Source: Paramicrobacterium agarici (GTDB lineage Bacteria; Actinomycetota; Actinomycetes; Actinomycetales; Microbacteriaceae). Taken from it: a stretch of 64,000 nucleotides of DNA. The stretch's first letter is position 1. The number at the start of each line of letters is the position of its first letter. The notes beneath the pieces were generated by a model, which saw only the letters and a list, made by a program, of their open reading frames with translations, was not told the DNA's origin and did no database searches. The stretch is from contig NZ_PDJE01000001.1 of assembly GCF_002563955.1 (NCBI RefSeq), positions 1,612,001 to 1,676,000 of the forward strand. The letters are read 5' to 3'. Below, in pieces: positions 24,493 to 32,833 of the stretch. The position numbers and the translations under genes were made by a program.

Positions 24493-24516
24493 GCGCTTCG
24501 ATGAGCATCGAAGCGC
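24493..24516 (+). promoter_or_regulatory. mRNA hairpin enclosing the start codon of the first permease
   Basis: GCGCTTCGAT (24493-24502) and ATCGAAGCGC (24507-24516) pair perfectly around the loop GAGC. The ATG at 24501 lies at the stem-loop border and the likely ribosome site GGGGAG abuts the stem. The structure would lower permease translation relative to the binding protein. Confidence 0.6.
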
Positions 24517-25451
24517 GCCCCGCGGCGGGTTCCCTTCCCCCCAGCCAACCCGGCCAAGGCAAGCGAACAAAAACTCGTTTACGGCGACGCATCGACCTGC
24601 TTCCATACGCGCTCATCACTCCGCTGATCGTCTTCATCATCGTTCTGGCGCTTGTGCCAGCCGGGATGACCTTGGTGCAGTCGTTCTACAAGGCGCAGCC
24701 GCTCAATCCGCCGAACTCATTCGTCGGGCTGGGTAACTTCTTCCGCCTGTTCGCCGATGACACGGTCGTCTCCAGCATGGTGAACACCGGTTGGTATGTG
24801 CTCATCGGTGTTGTGCTCTCGACCGTGCTGGGCATATTCATGGCCGTCACGCTTCAGAAGCCCTTTCGGGGCCGGTCGATTCTCATCGCCGTGTTGATTC
24901 TTCCGTGGGCTCTTCCCGGGGTCGTGGAAGGAATTGTCTGGTCGGGAATCTGGGACAGCAACACGGGTCTCCTGAACAGCGTGTTGACATCGCTCCATCT
25001 CATCGACACGTACCAGGTATTCCTTGGCCAGAACCAGTTCGTGACGATTCTGCTGATTGAGATCGTTCAGGTCTGGCAGATGACGCCGCTGTCCACGTTG
25101 CTGATTCTCGCGGCGCTGCAAAACATTCCGGGCGAGCTCTATGAGGCGGCTGCCCTTGATGGCGCGACGGGGTGGGAAGCCTTCCTCCGCGTCACTCTGC
25201 CGCTCGCGCGCCCCGGGATCGCCGTTGCAATGGTCCAGGCGGTGATCGCGACGCTCAATGTCTTCGATCAACCCTTCGTCTTGAACGGCGCGGCCGCTAC
25301 GGGAGCGTCTGTGACTCAGCAGATCTACTTTGTCAGCTTCCAGAACCTTGATTTCGGTCAGGGCTATGCGCTTTCCCTACTTGTCACCATCGTCACCGTC
25401 GCCATCTCGCTTGTCATCGTGCGGCTGGTCTACCGAACAGTGGAGTTCTAA
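24501..25451 (+). CDS. ABC sugar transporter permease (MalF/UgpA-like)
   Basis: The 316-residue membrane protein has a 30-residue basic N-terminal tail and about six helices, starting with LLPYALITPLIVFIIVLALV. The permease EAA motif that docks to the ATPase is visible as LYEAAALDGATGWEAFLRVT, followed by LPLARPGIAVAM. It forms a heterodimer with the next gene product. The start codon lies in a strong hairpin. It follows the binding-protein gene after 40 bases and ends in a one-base TAATG overlap with the second permease gene. Confidence 0.95.
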   Translation: MSIEARPAAGSLPPSQPGQGKRTKTRLRRRIDLLPYALITPLIVFIIVLALVPAGMTLVQSFYKAQPLNPPNSFVGLGNFFRLFADDTVVSSMVNTGWYVLIGVVLSTVLGIFMAVTLQKPFRGRSILIAVLILPWALPGVVEGIVWSGIWDSNTGLLNSVLTSLHLIDTYQVFLGQNQFVTILLIEIVQVWQMTPLSTLLILAALQNIPGELYEAAALDGATGWEAFLRVTLPLARPGIAVAMVQAVIATLNVFDQPFVLNGAAATGASVTQQIYFVSFQNLDFGQGYALSLLVTIVTVAISLVIVRLVYRTVEF

Positions 25452-26284
25452 TGCGCACTAGATCGCTTTCGCGCCCCCTCGGAATAGCCTTTATCGCGCT
25501 GTGGACCCTGATACCTCTCTATTGGGTATTCAACATCAGTCTCCAGAACGACGCGCAAGCCAGCGCGCGGCCGGCCCACTACCTTCCGCCGACGCCGACA
25601 TTCGAGAACTATGCCTCTCTGCTTCTCGGCAACAGCGATGTCGCAAGCTCGATCCGTCGATCGGCGCTGAACATCGTTATCGAGTGCGCCGGTGCCACGA
25701 TCGTGACGGTGGTGCTCGCAACGCTCGCCGCCTACGCATTTGCACGCATGAACTTCAAAGGGCGGAACATTCTGTTCTATGCAGTTCTCGCGACTATGGC
25801 GTTTCCGCCGTATGCGACATTGATTCCGCTGTACCAAATGATGAGTTCCGCGGGCCTCGTCAATACCTACACGGGCATCATCCTTGTCTACGTGTCGGGC
25901 TTCCTTCCGCTCGCGACGTGGATCATGTACAACTACATGTCCAGTCTCCCGATCGCCCTCGAGGAGTCGGGGCAGGTCGACGGCGCGGGGCGCATGCGTG
26001 TGCTCTGGAACATCGTGCTTCCACTCGCCCGCCCAGGGATCGTGTCGACAGCGATCATCACGTTCCTTCAAGCATGGGCGCAGTTCCTCTTCCCGCTCGT
26101 GCTCTCCAGCGACATCTCAACGCAGCCGCTCACCGTCGTGATCGCCGCCTTGCAAGGTCGTCATACCGTGCCATATGCGCTCATGAGCGCTGCAGGAGTC
26201 CTCGCGGTTGCGGTTCCGGCGGTCATCGCGGTTCTGCTCAATCGATATATCGTCAGCGGCCTGCTGACAGGAAGCGTGAAATGA
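25451..26284 (+). CDS. ABC sugar transporter permease (MalG/UgpE-like)
   Basis: The 277-residue partner permease has six predicted helices. The first helix is IAFIALWTLIPLYWVFNISL, typical of the MalG-like half. The EAA loop reads LEESGQVDGAGRMRVLWNIV followed by LPLARPGIVSTAII. The family glycine residues of the loop are in place. Its stop overlaps the following ATG as ATGA, coupling it to the GH4 glycosidase gene. A palindrome CGCTCATGAGCG occurs inside the gene at 26178-26189 and resembles the island's putative operator, but the codons explain it equally well. Confidence 0.95.
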   Translation: MRTRSLSRPLGIAFIALWTLIPLYWVFNISLQNDAQASARPAHYLPPTPTFENYASLLLGNSDVASSIRRSALNIVIECAGATIVTVVLATLAAYAFARMNFKGRNILFYAVLATMAFPPYATLIPLYQMMSSAGLVNTYTGIILVYVSGFLPLATWIMYNYMSSLPIALEESGQVDGAGRMRVLWNIVLPLARPGIVSTAIITFLQAWAQFLFPLVLSSDISTQPLTVVIAALQGRHTVPYALMSAAGVLAVAVPAVIAVLLNRYIVSGLLTGSVK

Positions 26285-27648
26285 CGACCCGCCAGCCTGA
26301 CGTCTTTGTCATCATCGGTGCTGGAAGCACCGTATTCACCCCGGGGCTGCTCAATGATCTCGCCCGCTCACCGGTCTTCGACGACGCGACGGTTCGCCTT
26401 GTCGACATCCAACCCGAATCGGCCGAAACGATGGCCGCTGTCGGGAGGCGAATTGCGGAAGAGAACGGGTCCAACCTCGTTGTAGAAGCTGTCGGTGACC
26501 GTCGCGCCGCGCTCACGGGAGCGACATTCGTGGTCACCACAATTGCGACAGGTTCCGCTGAGAGTTGGAAACGCGATCTCGACATCCCGCGACGACTCGG
26601 GATCAGCCAGACCGTCGGTGACTCGGTTGGTCCCGGAGGGGTTTTCCGGGCACTCAGGCACATTCCTGAGCTTCTTACGATCGCCGCGGATATAGCCGAT
26701 ATATCGCCGGCGGCATACCTTTTCAACTACAGCAATCCGCTCACGCCGAACGTGCGCGCGATCACGCGGGAGACACCCGTTAGAGCATTCGGCCTCTGCC
26801 ACGGCACAATGCACACCAAAACGGCGCTCGCTGAGGCGCTCGGGGTCGCGCCTGCGGATCTCACTGCCACATTCGCGGGACTCAACCATCTGAGTTGGCT
26901 GCTGGAGCTTCGCGCAGGGCATGACGATCTCTATCCACGCCTCCGTGAGCTCGTCGCGGCTCAGGCAGCGGACGCCGAAGCGCCGTCGAGCCGCGTTGAA
27001 GGGCCGCATGCGGCAGTTTCCGCAGATCTTCTGCGCAGATTCGGCCTGTATCCGGCGCCCGGCGACCGGCACGTTGCGGAGTTCTTCACCGACTATCTGC
27101 AGCCGAGCGGCCTCGAGCTGCGGTGGGGGTTACAAGGTGGACTCGATACGACTCACGAGTACATTAACGAAAAGGGAGCGCTGTGGGAACATCTGCGCGA
27201 GTACGCGGCAGTCGGAAGTTCGATCGCAGCGTTTGCTGATAAGGAAGCTGAACGCCTCGTCGCAATCGCGGAGGCCATTCGTACCGGCCGGCGACTTCTC
27301 GAACTCGCGGTCAATCTTCCCAATCGAGGCCTGATCTCGAATCTGCCCGACATTGCCGTTGTCGAGGTTCCGGCTGCTATTGACGGTGACGGCGTCCACG
27401 GGCTCGCGGTGGGGACGCTCCCGGAATCTGTCGCCACAACGTTGGCGCATCGCGCGCACCAGCAGGAGACCACCGTTGACGCTGCGATCAGCGGTCACCG
27501 CGACCTCGCGGTTCACGCGCTCGTGCTTGACCCGCTCGTGCCTGATCGCGAGACCGCAGTCGCCCTTCTCGACGCTGCTGCAGCGGCCGACCCGACCTAC
27601 TTAGGGCGGTACGCAGAGGACGTACCTGCGGCGACGAACGTCGAGTGA
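26281..27648 (+). CDS. Glycoside hydrolase family 4 enzyme
   Basis: This 455-residue GH4 enzyme belongs to the NAD- and Mn-dependent glycosidases that work by oxidation, elimination and reduction. The nucleotide-binding start is IIGAGSTVFTPGLLNDL; NYSNPLTPNVRAI and GLNHLSW are the central family motifs. The metal-binding cysteine sits in GLCHGTMHTK, giving the four-residue motif CHGT. In GH4 this motif varies with substrate, and CHG-type sequences have been linked to uronidases, though I hold that loosely. Because import is by an ABC system, the substrate may be non-phosphorylated. ATG 26281 overlaps the previous stop; the frame is open further upstream only as a shadow. Confidence 0.9.
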   Translation: MTTRQPDVFVIIGAGSTVFTPGLLNDLARSPVFDDATVRLVDIQPESAETMAAVGRRIAEENGSNLVVEAVGDRRAALTGATFVVTTIATGSAESWKRDLDIPRRLGISQTVGDSVGPGGVFRALRHIPELLTIAADIADISPAAYLFNYSNPLTPNVRAITRETPVRAFGLCHGTMHTKTALAEALGVAPADLTATFAGLNHLSWLLELRAGHDDLYPRLRELVAAQAADAEAPSSRVEGPHAAVSADLLRRFGLYPAPGDRHVAEFFTDYLQPSGLELRWGLQGGLDTTHEYINEKGALWEHLREYAAVGSSIAAFADKEAERLVAIAEAIRTGRRLLELAVNLPNRGLISNLPDIAVVEVPAAIDGDGVHGLAVGTLPESVATTLAHRAHQQETTVDAAISGHRDLAVHALVLDPLVPDRETAVALLDAAAAADPTYLGRYAEDVPAATNVE

Positions 27649-27722
27649 CGCCTCGAGACGAACGCTTTCTTATCACCTCGGGAGCACCAGTGTGTGCCGC
27701 CCTTGAACGCTATGGAGAAGAA

Positions 27723-28874
27723 ATGACCGAAACGCAACGAGCACAGAGCGAGAGGGCAATCGCTGCAGGCTCCGGGACCACTATTCACGAAATCAGACAG
27801 CAGCCGGAGGTGTGGCGCCGCGCGGCGGACGTGGTGCAGGCGCGTCGCGCCGATCTCGACAGCTTTCTCGCAGCGGTTCGCTCTAAGGAGGGCCTACGGA
27901 TTATCGCGACCGGTGCTGGAACGTCGGCCTTCATCGGCGGCGTGATTGCTCCCGTCATAGCGAAAGAGACCGGCCAGCGAGTCGAGAGCATTGCCACAAC
28001 CGACCTGGTATCGAACCCGCTTCAGTACCTGGCAGAAGCCGTTCCGACGCTCGTCGTTTCGTTCGCGCGCTCGGGCAACAGCCCCGAGAGTGTGGCCGCC
28101 GTCGAGCTCGCCGACAGCATCCTTGACGATGTGCATCACTTGGTGATCACGTGCAACGCCGACGGGCATCTCGCGAGAAAGTACGCCGATGAATCACGGG
28201 CCCGTGTGCTCCTCATGCCGCCCGAATCGAATGACGTCGGATTCGCTATGACCTCGAGCTTCACTTCGATGCTGCTCAGTGCGCTCCTAGTCTTTCTCGG
28301 TGACGCACCAGAGCTCGTTCGCTCATTGGCAGCGTCCGGGCAGTCCATCGTTGAGGGCGAGTGGGACACGCTCGCCGACCGAGCAGATCCCAGTGTGGGC
28401 CGAGTCGTCTTCCTCGGAAGCGGTCCGCTCGCCTCTCTCGCACGGGAGTCTTCTCTCAAGATGCTGGAACTCACGGCCGGACGAGTCGCGAGCTTTCACG
28501 ACTCGTCGCTGGGGTTCCGACATGGGCCGAAGGCGCTACTCGATGACGGGACCCTCGTCGTCGTGTACGTGTCGACAGATCCGCATGCTCGTGAGTACGA
28601 CCTCGACATCGTGGCTGAGCTACGCGAGGCAATCGGGCCAGACAGAGTGCTCGTCGTCGCGGCCGACGCTGCGGACGATTCGGGCTCTGTCAGCGTGCTA
28701 GATCTGCAATCAGCGGGGGACGGCTTCCTCTCCGCCGTGTTCGTCATGGTGGCACAGATTCTCGCTGTGTCGTTTGCGATCTCGCTCGGAGGCACGCCGG
28801 ACAATCCGTTTCCGGATGGAAGCGTCAATCGTGTCGTCCGCGGGGTCACGATTCACGAGCTGTCCATCAACTGA
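27723..28874 (+). CDS. SIS-domain sugar-phosphate isomerase/deaminase (AgaS-like)
   Basis: The 383-residue protein carries two SIS domains and matches AgaS length. Visible features are TIHEIRQQPEVWRRA at the N-terminus, IIATGAGTSAFIGGVIAPVI, the phosphosugar-binding loop VVSFARSGNSPESVAAVELA, and in the second domain VVFLGSGPLASLARESSLKM and SLGFRHGPKALL. AgaS-type enzymes deaminate and isomerise galactosamine 6-phosphate or related ketose phosphates. The frame opens at GTG 27645, but ATG 27723 follows GGAGAAG and matches family N-termini. It probably acts after NagA, turning an amino-sugar phosphate into a keto-sugar phosphate. Confidence 0.86.
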   Translation: MTETQRAQSERAIAAGSGTTIHEIRQQPEVWRRAADVVQARRADLDSFLAAVRSKEGLRIIATGAGTSAFIGGVIAPVIAKETGQRVESIATTDLVSNPLQYLAEAVPTLVVSFARSGNSPESVAAVELADSILDDVHHLVITCNADGHLARKYADESRARVLLMPPESNDVGFAMTSSFTSMLLSALLVFLGDAPELVRSLAASGQSIVEGEWDTLADRADPSVGRVVFLGSGPLASLARESSLKMLELTAGRVASFHDSSLGFRHGPKALLDDGTLVVVYVSTDPHAREYDLDIVAELREAIGPDRVLVVAADAADDSGSVSVLDLQSAGDGFLSAVFVMVAQILAVSFAISLGGTPDNPFPDGSVNRVVRGVTIHELSIN

Positions 28875-28892
28875 GGCGGCGAAGGGAATTTG

Positions 28893-29942
28893 ATGCCCCT
28901 TTATCTGGGTATTGATGGAGGCGGCACGAAGACCAGCTTTCTTCTCCTCTCGGCTGATGGAACGGTGCGCTCAACCTTCAACGGGCCGAGTAGCTACTAT
29001 CTTGAGCACGGGATCGAGCGGATAGAACGCGTCTTTGTCGATGGCGTCGCGGCAGTCACCGAACGTGCGGGGATTGGTCCGGAGCACATAGATTTCGCGT
29101 TCTTTGCCATCCCTGGTTATGGCGAGTCCAGCGCAAACCTGGCACGGATGTCTGAGATGCCTCGCGTGGCGCTTGGCCACGAACGCTACGCTTGTGGAAA
29201 CGACATGACGGCCGCGTGGGCGGGCTCGCTCGCTGAAGAAGACGGGATCAACGTCGTAGCAGGCACCGGAAGTATGACGTATGGCGTCCGACGCGATCGA
29301 GATGTTCGGGTCGGCGGCTGGGGCGAACTGCTGGGCGACGAGGGCTCGGGCTATTGGATTGGTCTCGAAGCGCTGACGGCCTTCACACGGATGAGCGACG
29401 GGCGCCTTCCTCGCACCGACCTCTACGAGGCCGTGCGGAACGTCGTTGATGTTGCGAACGATCTTGATGTGATCGATGTTGTGTCCTCCCAGTGGGAAGC
29501 GAGCCGTGCACGCATCGCGTCTCTTGCTCCAATCGTCGCCGCTGCCGCAGACCGTGGCGATATCGTCGCGAGAGGCATCCTTGAACGAGCCGCACGACAG
29601 CTCGTCGAGCTCGTCGACACAGCCAGAGCGAACCTGGGCTTCACCCCAGGAGAGATTGTGCCTGTGTCATACTCCGGAGGCGTGTTTAAGATTTCGGCGA
29701 TTCGTCGCACAGTCACAACGGAGCTTCAGAGCCGTTCGGTCGACTATGACTTTCGGCCACCGCGACTGTCGCCTGTCGTAGGATCGGCACTTCACGCGGC
29801 TCGGCTCGGGGCGCAGCCGCTCGACGCGGCCGCGATTGCCTGTCTCGAAAGAGAAGCGCGAAACGATACCTCGTTGGGCCTCCCTCGGGAGAGTCGAACG
29901 TCGGATTCGCCTTGGGTGCTTCTCGGAGAGCGCACACGATGA
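28893..29942 (+). CDS. BadF/BadG/BcrA/BcrD-type sugar kinase (N-acetylhexosamine kinase-like)
   Basis: This 349-residue ASKHA-fold protein begins with the phosphate-1 motif LGIDGGGTKTSFLLL. It continues with GNDMTAAWAGSL and the adenosine motif NVVAGTGSMTYG, then GGWGELLGDEGSGYWIGLEA, which closely matches N-acetylglucosamine kinases of this superfamily. A likely job is phosphorylating the amino sugar freed from the imported glycoside. ATG 28893 lies 6 nt after GAAGGG. It follows the SIS gene by 18 bases and overlaps the ROK kinase start, so it is part of the same operon. Confidence 0.88.
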   Translation: MPLYLGIDGGGTKTSFLLLSADGTVRSTFNGPSSYYLEHGIERIERVFVDGVAAVTERAGIGPEHIDFAFFAIPGYGESSANLARMSEMPRVALGHERYACGNDMTAAWAGSLAEEDGINVVAGTGSMTYGVRRDRDVRVGGWGELLGDEGSGYWIGLEALTAFTRMSDGRLPRTDLYEAVRNVVDVANDLDVIDVVSSQWEASRARIASLAPIVAAAADRGDIVARGILERAARQLVELVDTARANLGFTPGEIVPVSYSGGVFKISAIRRTVTTELQSRSVDYDFRPPRLSPVVGSALHAARLGAQPLDAAAIACLEREARNDTSLGLPRESRTSDSPWVLLGERTR

Positions 29943-30835
29943 TTGCAGCAATCGAGACCGGGGGAACGAAAGTTGTCTGTGGAATCGTGCGTGAGGAACA
30001 ACCGCAGCAGGTGGTTCACTCGCGCCGAATATCGACGACAACGCCGAGTGAGACGATTGGCGCAATCAACGAGTACCTTGACGAGGCATCACGACGAGAA
30101 CCGATATCGGCACTCGGAGTTGCGTCGTTCGGGCCCGTCAACGTCGAGTCAGGCCGTGATCGATACGGATGGGTCACGGGTACTCCGAAACAAGGCTGGG
30201 CCGACACGGATCTTCTGGGGCGGATTCCTCTCGCTGATGACGTTCCGACAGCGTTCCTCAGCGACGTCGCAAGCGCGGCGCTCGGCGAACAGACATGGGG
30301 CGCGGGCGCCTCACACGAGCGTGTCGCCTACGCGACCTTCGGCACCGGCGTCGGTGTGGGAATCATCATCGATGGTGAGCTGCTTCACGGCAATGGGTAT
30401 CCCGAACTCGGGCACGTGCTGGTTCGTCGGCATCCGGAAGACAGCTACGAGGGGAGCTGCACATTCCACGGTGACTGCCTGGAAGGTCTCGCCTCAGGCC
30501 CGGCGATCATGAAAAGGTGGGGAGCTGAAACGTCGTCTCTGTCACCTCAGCAACGTGAGCGGGCCTTTGAGATTGTGGGGTACTACATCGCTCAGCTTGC
30601 TACGACTACTGCCTATGCCACAGGAGTTGAGAAGTTTGTGGCGGGGGGAGGAGTGCTGAAAGCTCAGGGACTCCTGGAATCCGCTCGTCTGCAACTGGCG
30701 ACGGTTTCCGGCGGGCGAGGTGCGTCACACGCCGCATCCCTTGACCAGCCCGATTTTCTTGTGAGTCCAGAACTCGGAGATTTCTCCGGACTGCTGGGAG
30801 CGGCTGCCGCTGCGCTGCGTCGTCTCGAGAGCTAA
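29939..30835 (+). CDS. ROK family sugar kinase (fructokinase-like)
   Basis: The 298-residue kinase starts AAIETGGTKVVCGIV and has the ROK zinc motif GSCTFHGDCLEGLASGPAI, which closely resembles bacterial ROK fructokinases such as GmuE. YATFGTGVGVGIIIDGELLH is the phosphate-2/glucose-binding region. It should phosphorylate fructose or a related hexose with ATP. Its ATG overlaps the stop of the BadF-type kinase gene. Two kinases in one operon suggest that the imported glycoside yields two different free sugars. Confidence 0.9.
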   Translation: MIAAIETGGTKVVCGIVREEQPQQVVHSRRISTTTPSETIGAINEYLDEASRREPISALGVASFGPVNVESGRDRYGWVTGTPKQGWADTDLLGRIPLADDVPTAFLSDVASAALGEQTWGAGASHERVAYATFGTGVGVGIIIDGELLHGNGYPELGHVLVRRHPEDSYEGSCTFHGDCLEGLASGPAIMKRWGAETSSLSPQQRERAFEIVGYYIAQLATTTAYATGVEKFVAGGGVLKAQGLLESARLQLATVSGGRGASHAASLDQPDFLVSPELGDFSGLLGAAAAALRRLES

Positions 30836-30859
30836 GGTCCAGCGCGCGGCGGCTGCGGC

Positions 30860-32023
30860 CTAGCTTCGCGATGCTTTCCGAGCGCCGGGTCGCGAACGCG
30901 TGCCCGTTGCGAACAGGGAAAGCGCAACGACGCAGATCACCGCCGACACGATGAAGATTGTCGTGTACGCCGGCTCACCTCCGCCGGACGCCAGTTCTGA
31001 GACTCGCAGCGCAAGCGATCCGAGACCCGATCCAGCCCCGATACCCAGCTGGATCGCGACGACGAGCGCTGCCGAGACGGTCTCCCGGTTATCGGGTGCT
31101 TGCGTCAGCATCCACGTCTGGAGTCCGAATGGAACGGCACCCCAGACCGTTCCCCAGAGAATCACGACAACAACGACGACCGCAGCGGGCGATCCTGACG
31201 CGCTCACGAGGGCGACGAGACCGATCACAGCAGTGAGAAGGGCGATGGTCGCGCTCAACGTGGCGTAAGCGTGCCGAGCGAAGCTGAATGACGCGATGAG
31301 CATTCCTAGGATCCCGACCCCGCCGAAGACCGTCAATACGGCTGTCAAGAGGGCGGGCAAGGCGACCGATGTGCCAAGGAACGCGCCAAGAAACGTTGAG
31401 GACGCGAACTGACCGACGAACACAGTGAAGGCCGTCACGAGGCCCCAGAGAACGACCGGACGGGCCAGCGCCTTTCGTACCGGTGCCTGTGCCAGTCTGT
31501 CGTGGTGCGCCGTCGTGTCGCCTTGGAGCCGTGGCAAGAGGGCCGCGAGTAAGAACGTCGCGGCGAGGGCGGCGACAGCGAACACGACGAAGACTGCGCG
31601 CCAGTTTTCGGGTGGCCCCACCAGTGATCCCGCCGGCATTCCCGCGACAAGTCCGAGCGACGTTCCACCGCTCACGATTGAGATCGCTCGAACTCCATGC
31701 GCGTCTCCCACGAGTCGTACTGCCGCTGCAGCTCCGACCGTCCAAAACATCCCGAGGGCCAGCCCGGCACTGACGCGGCCGAGGAGCACCACCGGGAACG
31801 CCTGCCCGGCCACGACAAGAGCGTTTGCGCCGACGGTGAGGAATCCCGCGCTCGCCAGCACGAAGCGGCGATCCCAGGATGCCGGTATACGCATGGCGAG
31901 CGGTGCCGTGAGCGCGGCGATGAGACCGGGGATGGCAGTCATCATTCCGGTGGCGCCGAGGGGGACATTGAAGTCAGCAGCTACCGCCGGGAGTACGGCC
32001 GTCGGCGCGAATTCCGTTGCCAC
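30860..32023 (-). CDS. MFS transporter (DHA1-like) with displaced N-terminus
   Basis: This is a 12-helix-type major facilitator resembling sugar-efflux or drug-efflux DHA1 proteins. The loop motif LLGRVSAGLALGMFWTVGAA and the central GMPAGSLVGPPENWRAVFVV are intact. The only canonical start in frame, GTG 32023, falls inside helix 1: the same frame upstream reads TAIRWLGVITIATTAFVIVA, the missing front of that helix, but has no ATG, GTG or TTG for at least 190 bases. A good ATG with a ribosome site at 32184 is in another frame and stops at 32113. The gene therefore looks frameshifted, unless a rare start is used. It is convergent with the ROK kinase gene. Confidence 0.75.
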   Translation of the reverse strand: MATEFAPTAVLPAVAADFNVPLGATGMMTAIPGLIAALTAPLAMRIPASWDRRFVLASAGFLTVGANALVVAGQAFPVVLLGRVSAGLALGMFWTVGAAAAVRLVGDAHGVRAISIVSGGTSLGLVAGMPAGSLVGPPENWRAVFVVFAVAALAATFLLAALLPRLQGDTTAHHDRLAQAPVRKALARPVVLWGLVTAFTVFVGQFASSTFLGAFLGTSVALPALLTAVLTVFGGVGILGMLIASFSFARHAYATLSATIALLTAVIGLVALVSASGSPAAVVVVVVILWGTVWGAVPFGLQTWMLTQAPDNRETVSAALVVAIQLGIGAGSGLGSLALRVSELASGGGEPAYTTIFIVSAVICVVALSLFATGTRSRPGARKASRS

Positions 32024-32112
32024 GATGACGAACGCCGTGGTGGCTATCGTGATAACTCCGAGCCATCGAATGGCGGTGGAAGGAGGCTGTTCGGCCTGAG
32101 TCGGTCCGCGGA

Positions 32113-32184
32113 TTAGTCCTTCACCTCCGCCAAGGCGATCTCTCGAGAGACGTGACGTCGAGTGTTTCCGGTGGTGCTCGCCAT
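32113..32184 (-). pseudogene. Probable detached N-terminal piece of the MFS gene
   Basis: ATG 32184 follows AAAGGCGAC and opens 23 codons (MASTTGNTRRHVSREIALAE, then VKD and TAA). A one-base shift would join it to the frame that continues as GPTQAEQPPSTAIRWLGV into helix 1 of the MFS protein. Either this is a true frameshift, a sequencing error, or a short leader peptide. Confidence 0.5.
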
Positions 32185-32286
32185 TACGTCGCCTTTCACA
32201 GGGATCGAACGCACAGAGACTCGGTCTGCGCCTTGATTGCCGAATGAGACGAAGACTACGGACAAAGCGAACGGGTTTTCTACTAA

Positions 32287-32305
32287 CGCTCAGAGCGCAT
32301 GAGCG
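32287..32305. promoter_or_regulatory. CGCTCA-N7-TGAGCG inverted repeat
   Basis: CGCTCA (32287-32292) and TGAGCG (32300-32305) form an inverted repeat between the MFS and PTS genes. The same half-sites occur before the ABC operon. A shared regulator, perhaps the DeoR protein, is inferred. Confidence 0.4.
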
Positions 32306-32366
32306 CTGCGGGCGAGCAGACGACGAAACGCGCAGAAATCGACCTCGTTGTGCGTGTTTCAGCTCT

Positions 32367-32428
32367 TTCGCTCAAAGTTGAGAGCGAACTCTTGCATGCA
32401 GCATCCTGGATACTGTATACAATTCTCC
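32367..32428 (+). promoter_or_regulatory. PTS operon promoter region with two palindromes
   Basis: TTCGCTC (32367-32373) and GAGCGAA (32382-32388) form a 7-bp dyad. TGTATACA (32414-32421), inside ACTGTATACAAT, is a typical GntR/FCD-type operator core and ends 7 nt before ATG 32429. It overlaps TATACA-like -10 sequence, so the GntR protein encoded at the end of the operon could repress here. Confidence 0.55.
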
Positions 32429-32833
32429 ATGAGACCAATAATCGTCGTAGCCCATGGCCACCTGGCTAGTGCGCTACTTGCCACGGCAGAAATGATCGTC
32501 GGCCCTGCACCGTCAGCTCGCGCAGTTGATTTCGAGGTGGGATCGAGCATCGAAGACCTTCAGAACCGCGTTGCAGCGGCCGTCGAGGAATTCTCCGGAG
32601 CTGGACGAGCGCTGCTGTTCGTCGACCTTGCCGGCGGATCACCCTCGAGAATCGCTGCCAAGCTCGCTCTCGATGGCGACAGTGACGTCGTCGCGGGGGC
32701 GAACCTACCCATGTTGATCCACGCCCTCACCGCGGGCGAAGGCGAAGACAGTGTAGAGGACGTGCTCGCTGCGGGAACGGACGGAGTCTGTCAGTACGGC
32801 GTCTCGAAGCGTGTCGCAGGGGGTCTTCAATGA
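32429..32833 (+). CDS. PTS mannose-family EIIA
   Basis: The 134-residue protein is an EIIA-Man-type phosphocarrier. It starts RPIIVVAHGHLASALLATAE, where the first His of AHGH (about residue 9) accepts phosphate from HPr. FVDLAGGSPSRIAAKLAL is the second family motif. ATG 32429 lies directly behind the palindromic operator, with no clear ribosome site, so a very short leader is likely. Its stop overlaps the EIIC start as ATGA. It supplies phosphate to EIIB, encoded four genes downstream. Confidence 0.93.
   Translation: MRPIIVVAHGHLASALLATAEMIVGPAPSARAVDFEVGSSIEDLQNRVAAAVEEFSGAGRALLFVDLAGGSPSRIAAKLALDGDSDVVAGANLPMLIHALTAGEGEDSVEDVLAAGTDGVCQYGVSKRVAGGLQ

Noticed and set aside
26178-26189. CGCTCATGAGCG palindrome inside the second permease gene as an operator
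   Set aside because: It falls in ordinary codons of a conserved protein, so a regulatory role cannot be separated from coding use.
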